Both the position numbers and the translations under genes were made by a program. From assembly GCF_028209885.1 (NCBI RefSeq), contig NZ_JAQLEM010000008.1, positions 1 to 64,000 on the forward strand: 64,000 nucleotides of DNA, given 5' to 3'. Source of the stretch: Collinsella aerofaciens (GTDB lineage Bacteria; Actinomycetota; Coriobacteriia; Coriobacteriales; Coriobacteriaceae). This document shows positions 61,891 through 64,000 of this stretch, piece by piece. The notes beneath the pieces are model-generated. The model had not been told where the DNA came from. It saw only the letters and a program-made list of their open reading frames with translations, and did no database searches. The first letter of the stretch is position 1. The number at the start of each line of letters is the position of its first letter.

Positions 61891-62806
61891 CTGCCTCATC
61901 TCCCTTCGTGTAGGAGCTGCGGAGCTTATAGCGCTCCCAAACCACGGGCACGCACAGGGCCACAGCGACAATTACGGCGGAGAGCAGCTTCATGTCGTTG
62001 GCGTCCATGCCCAACTGCAGCACGATGGCGCGGATAAGGAAGTACACCACGGAGCCAAAGACGGCGGAGGCAAGACGGACGCTAAACTGCGTGAGGCCGC
62101 CGGGCAGCAGACGGCCGAGCACCTCGCCGATAACAATGGCGGCAAGACCGATAACGATGGCACCGGTGCCCATACCAATGTCGGCATACTTTTGGCTCTG
62201 GCAGATGAGCGCGCCCGAAAGGCCGATGAGGGCGTTGGAGAGCACGAGGGCGATCATCTTGGTGGAGTTGGTGTTGACGCCCAGAGCGCGGATCATGTAC
62301 TCGTTGTTGCCGGTGGCTCGCAGCGCCGAGCCGATCTCGGTGCCAAAGAACCAATACAGGATGGCAACGATAGCCACGGCGAGCAGGATGCCCAAGATGA
62401 TGGCAACGGTGGACTGCGGCAGACCGGTCATATTGCTGACGGCGGAGAACACGGTGCCCTTGGCAAGAATGGGCGTATTGGACTTGCCCATGATGCGCAG
62501 GTTGATGGACCACAGGCTGATCTGGGTGAGGATTCCGGCGAGGATCGCAGGAATCTCAAAGACGGTGGTCAAAATGCCCGTGACGGCGCCCGCGATGGCG
62601 CCGGCGCACATACCGGCCAGCACGGCGAGCAGCGGGTCGACGTTGTTATTGACGATGAGCACAGCGCAGACGCAGCCGCCGAGGGCAAAGCTGCCGTCGC
62701 AGGTCATATCGGGAATGTCGAGCAGGCGGAACGTGATAAACACGCCAAGCACCATAATGCCCCAGAGGACGCCCTGCGAAACGGCGCCCTGCAATGCAAT
62801 GAGCAT
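61883..62806 (-). CDS. ABC transporter permease (TrpY-type)
   Basis: The 307-residue protein has eight or nine membrane helices of the branched-chain/ribose-like permease fold, with LLDIPDMTCDGSFALGG near residue 28 and ALRATGNNEYMIRALGVN near 175. Members of this family work with DUF534 binding proteins, as in pneumococcal TrpXYZ. ATG 62806 follows AGGAGGT. Confidence 0.92.
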   Translation of the reverse strand: MLIALQGAVSQGVLWGIMVLGVFITFRLLDIPDMTCDGSFALGGCVCAVLIVNNNVDPLLAVLAGMCAGAIAGAVTGILTTVFEIPAILAGILTQISLWSINLRIMGKSNTPILAKGTVFSAVSNMTGLPQSTVAIILGILLAVAIVAILYWFFGTEIGSALRATGNNEYMIRALGVNTNSTKMIALVLSNALIGLSGALICQSQKYADIGMGTGAIVIGLAAIVIGEVLGRLLPGGLTQFSVRLASAVFGSVVYFLIRAIVLQLGMDANDMKLLSAVIVAVALCVPVVWERYKLRSSYTKGDEADA

Positions 62807-62910
62807 GCTTCATACCTCCTAGGATAGGGTGGACACGTGATTCACCATAATAGCGGTAACAATGCATAGAAGAGCTGCGGACAGACGTTTTGTTTTACCT
62901 GAAACAAGCA

Positions 62911-62940
62911 GGGCGGACGCCGGTCTACAGCGCCCGCCCC
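62911..62940 (-). other. Hairpin between binding-protein and permease genes
   Basis: gggcggacgccg and gcgcccgcccc pair imperfectly. It may reduce read-through, so that binding protein is made in excess, which is common in ABC operons. The rest of 62807-63009 shows nothing else. Confidence 0.5.
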
Positions 62941-63009
62941 TGTGGCTCAGATATTGAATAACGCGGCTAAAGCGCGAGCACGGGCTCTAGACGCATGCCG
63001 CGTATGGCA

Positions 63010-63990
63010 TTACGCGTCCAGAGCGGAAAGGTCGATGCCCAGGGCCTCGGCCATTTCGTCGTTCTTGACGACGACCAGGTCCTTGCTCGAGAGGTGCTTG
63101 ATCGGCATGTCTTCGGGCTTGGCCTCGCCCTTCAGGATCTTAACGGCCATCTCGCCCGCGGCGTAGCCCAGGTCCTCGTAATTGATGGAGAGGGTGAACA
63201 GGCCGCCGGCCATGCACATACCCTCCTCGCCAGTCACGAAGGGAAGCTTGTTTTCCTTGCAGATCTGGCCGACCTGCGAGGCACCCGCGGCGATGGTGTT
63301 GTCGGTGGGGGAGTACAGTGCGTCGACCTTGCCCACGGCAGACTCGACGACGGACTGAATCTCGTTGGAGCTCGAGACGGTGAAGTCAGTGTACTCGAGG
63401 CCAAGCTTGTCGAGCTCCTTCTTGGCGGCCTTGATTTGGACGTCGGAGTTGGACTCGGCGGTGCAGTAGAGCAGGCCGACCTTCTTTACGTCGGGCAGGA
63501 CCTTCTGCATCATCTCGAGCTGCTCGGCGACCGGGGTGAGGTCGGAAGCGCCCGTGACGTTGGTGCCGGGCTTGTCGTTGTCCTGGACCAGGCCGGAGGC
63601 GGCGTAGTCGGTGATGGCGCAGCCCACGATGGGGATATCGGCCGTGGCGCCGGCGGCAGCCTGCGCGGCGGGCGTGGCGATGGCATAAATCAGGTTGACG
63701 TTGTCGCCCACAAACTTGTCGGCAATGGACTTACACGTGGACTGGTCGTTCTGGGCGTTCTTCTGGTCGATCTTGACCTTAAGGCCGCTCTTCTTGATGG
63801 CCTTGACGAAGCCGTCGTTGGCGGCATCGAGCGCGGAGTGCTCGGTGAGCTGCAGAACGCCGATGGTGTAGTCGGAACCGGCGGCAGCGGAGCCGGAACC
63901 AGAGCTGCCGCCGCATCCGGCGAGCGGGGCGAGCGCGAGCAGGCCGGCGGAGACCAGAAGGCTCCTGCGGCTGATGGTGATGTCCTTCAT
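63010..63990 (-). CDS. ABC transporter substrate-binding lipoprotein (TrpX, DUF534 family)
   Basis: The 326-residue lipoprotein has a lipobox LAGC near residue 26 after SRRSLLVSAGLLALAP. The PBP fold shows YTIGVLQLTEHSALDAANDGF, LIYAIATPAAQAA and NITGASD-like NVTGASDLTPV. DUF534 proteins bind tryptophan, tyrosine or related aromatics; the ligand here is inferred. ATG 63990 lies 10 nt from the window end, so regulatory sequence is missing. Confidence 0.92.
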   Translation of the reverse strand: MKDITISRRSLLVSAGLLALAPLAGCGGSSGSGSAAAGSDYTIGVLQLTEHSALDAANDGFVKAIKKSGLKVKIDQKNAQNDQSTCKSIADKFVGDNVNLIYAIATPAAQAAAGATADIPIVGCAITDYAASGLVQDNDKPGTNVTGASDLTPVAEQLEMMQKVLPDVKKVGLLYCTAESNSDVQIKAAKKELDKLGLEYTDFTVSSSNEIQSVVESAVGKVDALYSPTDNTIAAGASQVGQICKENKLPFVTGEEGMCMAGGLFTLSINYEDLGYAAGEMAVKILKGEAKPEDMPIKHLSSKDLVVVKNDEMAEALGIDLSALDA

Positions 63991-64000
63991 ATCATTACCC

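Noticed and set aside
62807-63009. T-box leader for the TrpXYZ-type operon
   Set aside because: No T-box consensus was found, and such a leader would lie upstream of 63990, outside the window.

Overview
This 64 kb window looks like the chromosome of a high-GC Actinomycetota of the class Coriobacteriia, most probably a gut Collinsella. That assignment is an inference from three things: GC-rich codon use, the gene set and neighbourhoods (fused ECF ATPase, tRNA-Tyr/Thr/Met followed by tuf, tRNA-Trp inside the rpmG-secE-nusG operon, an LAXTG-type wall anchor), and the short palindromic intergenic repeats. It is mostly core housekeeping sequence. No prophage, transposase, CRISPR array or rRNA operon was seen.

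Layout. 0.3-2.3 kb: groES-groEL, closed by an unusually long palindrome. 2.6-6.2 kb: an FMN riboswitch followed by a riboflavin-type ECF transporter (S component, double ATPase, EcfT). 6.2-7.1 kb: two tandem PPOX-like flavoproteins. 7.2-12.3 kb: argC-argJ-argB-argD with ArgR-box-like palindromes in front. 12.3-13.0 kb: a non-coding zone with a 224-bp inverted-repeat element, two partial tRNA-like duplications and tRNA-Val. 13.1-17.2 kb (minus): asparagine synthetase and a fused amino-acid binding protein/permease. 17.5-27.4 kb: a Mur ligase, HAD phosphatase, murI, rph, an XTP pyrophosphatase, dtd, veg, ispE, tRNA-Pro, tatA, greA and lysS. 27.7-30.1 kb: a ThrE-type exporter and a DUF2798-like membrane protein. 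30.4-35.5 kb: a giant fused 2-hydroxyacyl-CoA dehydratase/activase protein with a TetR gene and a 21-bp palindromic operator. 35.7-40.0 kb: clpC and a PepD-type dipeptidase. 40.1-42.0 kb (minus): hipBA with three operator half-sites. 42.0-42.9 kb (minus): mntP behind a yybP-ykoY manganese riboswitch. 43.0-48.5 kb: disA-ispD-ispF-cysS, rlmB and a NYN-domain gene. 48.5-49.9 kb (minus): a solitary excisionase-HTH/HipA-like kinase fusion with its own three-site operator. 50.0-52.9 kb: tRNA-Thr, three 59-nt hairpins at exactly 80-bp period, tRNA-Tyr/Thr/Met-tuf, rpmG and tRNA-Trp. 52.9-55.2 kb: secE-nusG-rplK-rplA. 55.3-57.9 kb (minus): a metallophosphoesterase and a cytoplasmic BMP-domain protein. 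58.0-64.0 kb (minus): an MscS channel, a wall-anchored 5'-nucleotidase and an ABC uptake system of the TrpXYZ type.

How it fits together. The core genes cover chaperones and proteolysis (groESL, clpC), translation (tRNAs, tuf, lysS, cysS, ribosomal proteins), isoprenoid synthesis (ispD, ispE, ispF), cell wall (mur ligase, murI) and c-di-AMP signalling (disA). Metabolite-sensing RNAs control vitamin and metal transport. The less explained material is the two HipA-family loci with matching triple operators, the orphan giant activase/dehydratase, the BMP/phosphoesterase operon flanked by inverted repeats, and several families of palindromic intergenic elements. The most striking of these is the 80-bp-period hairpin triplet at 50.24-50.46 kb.
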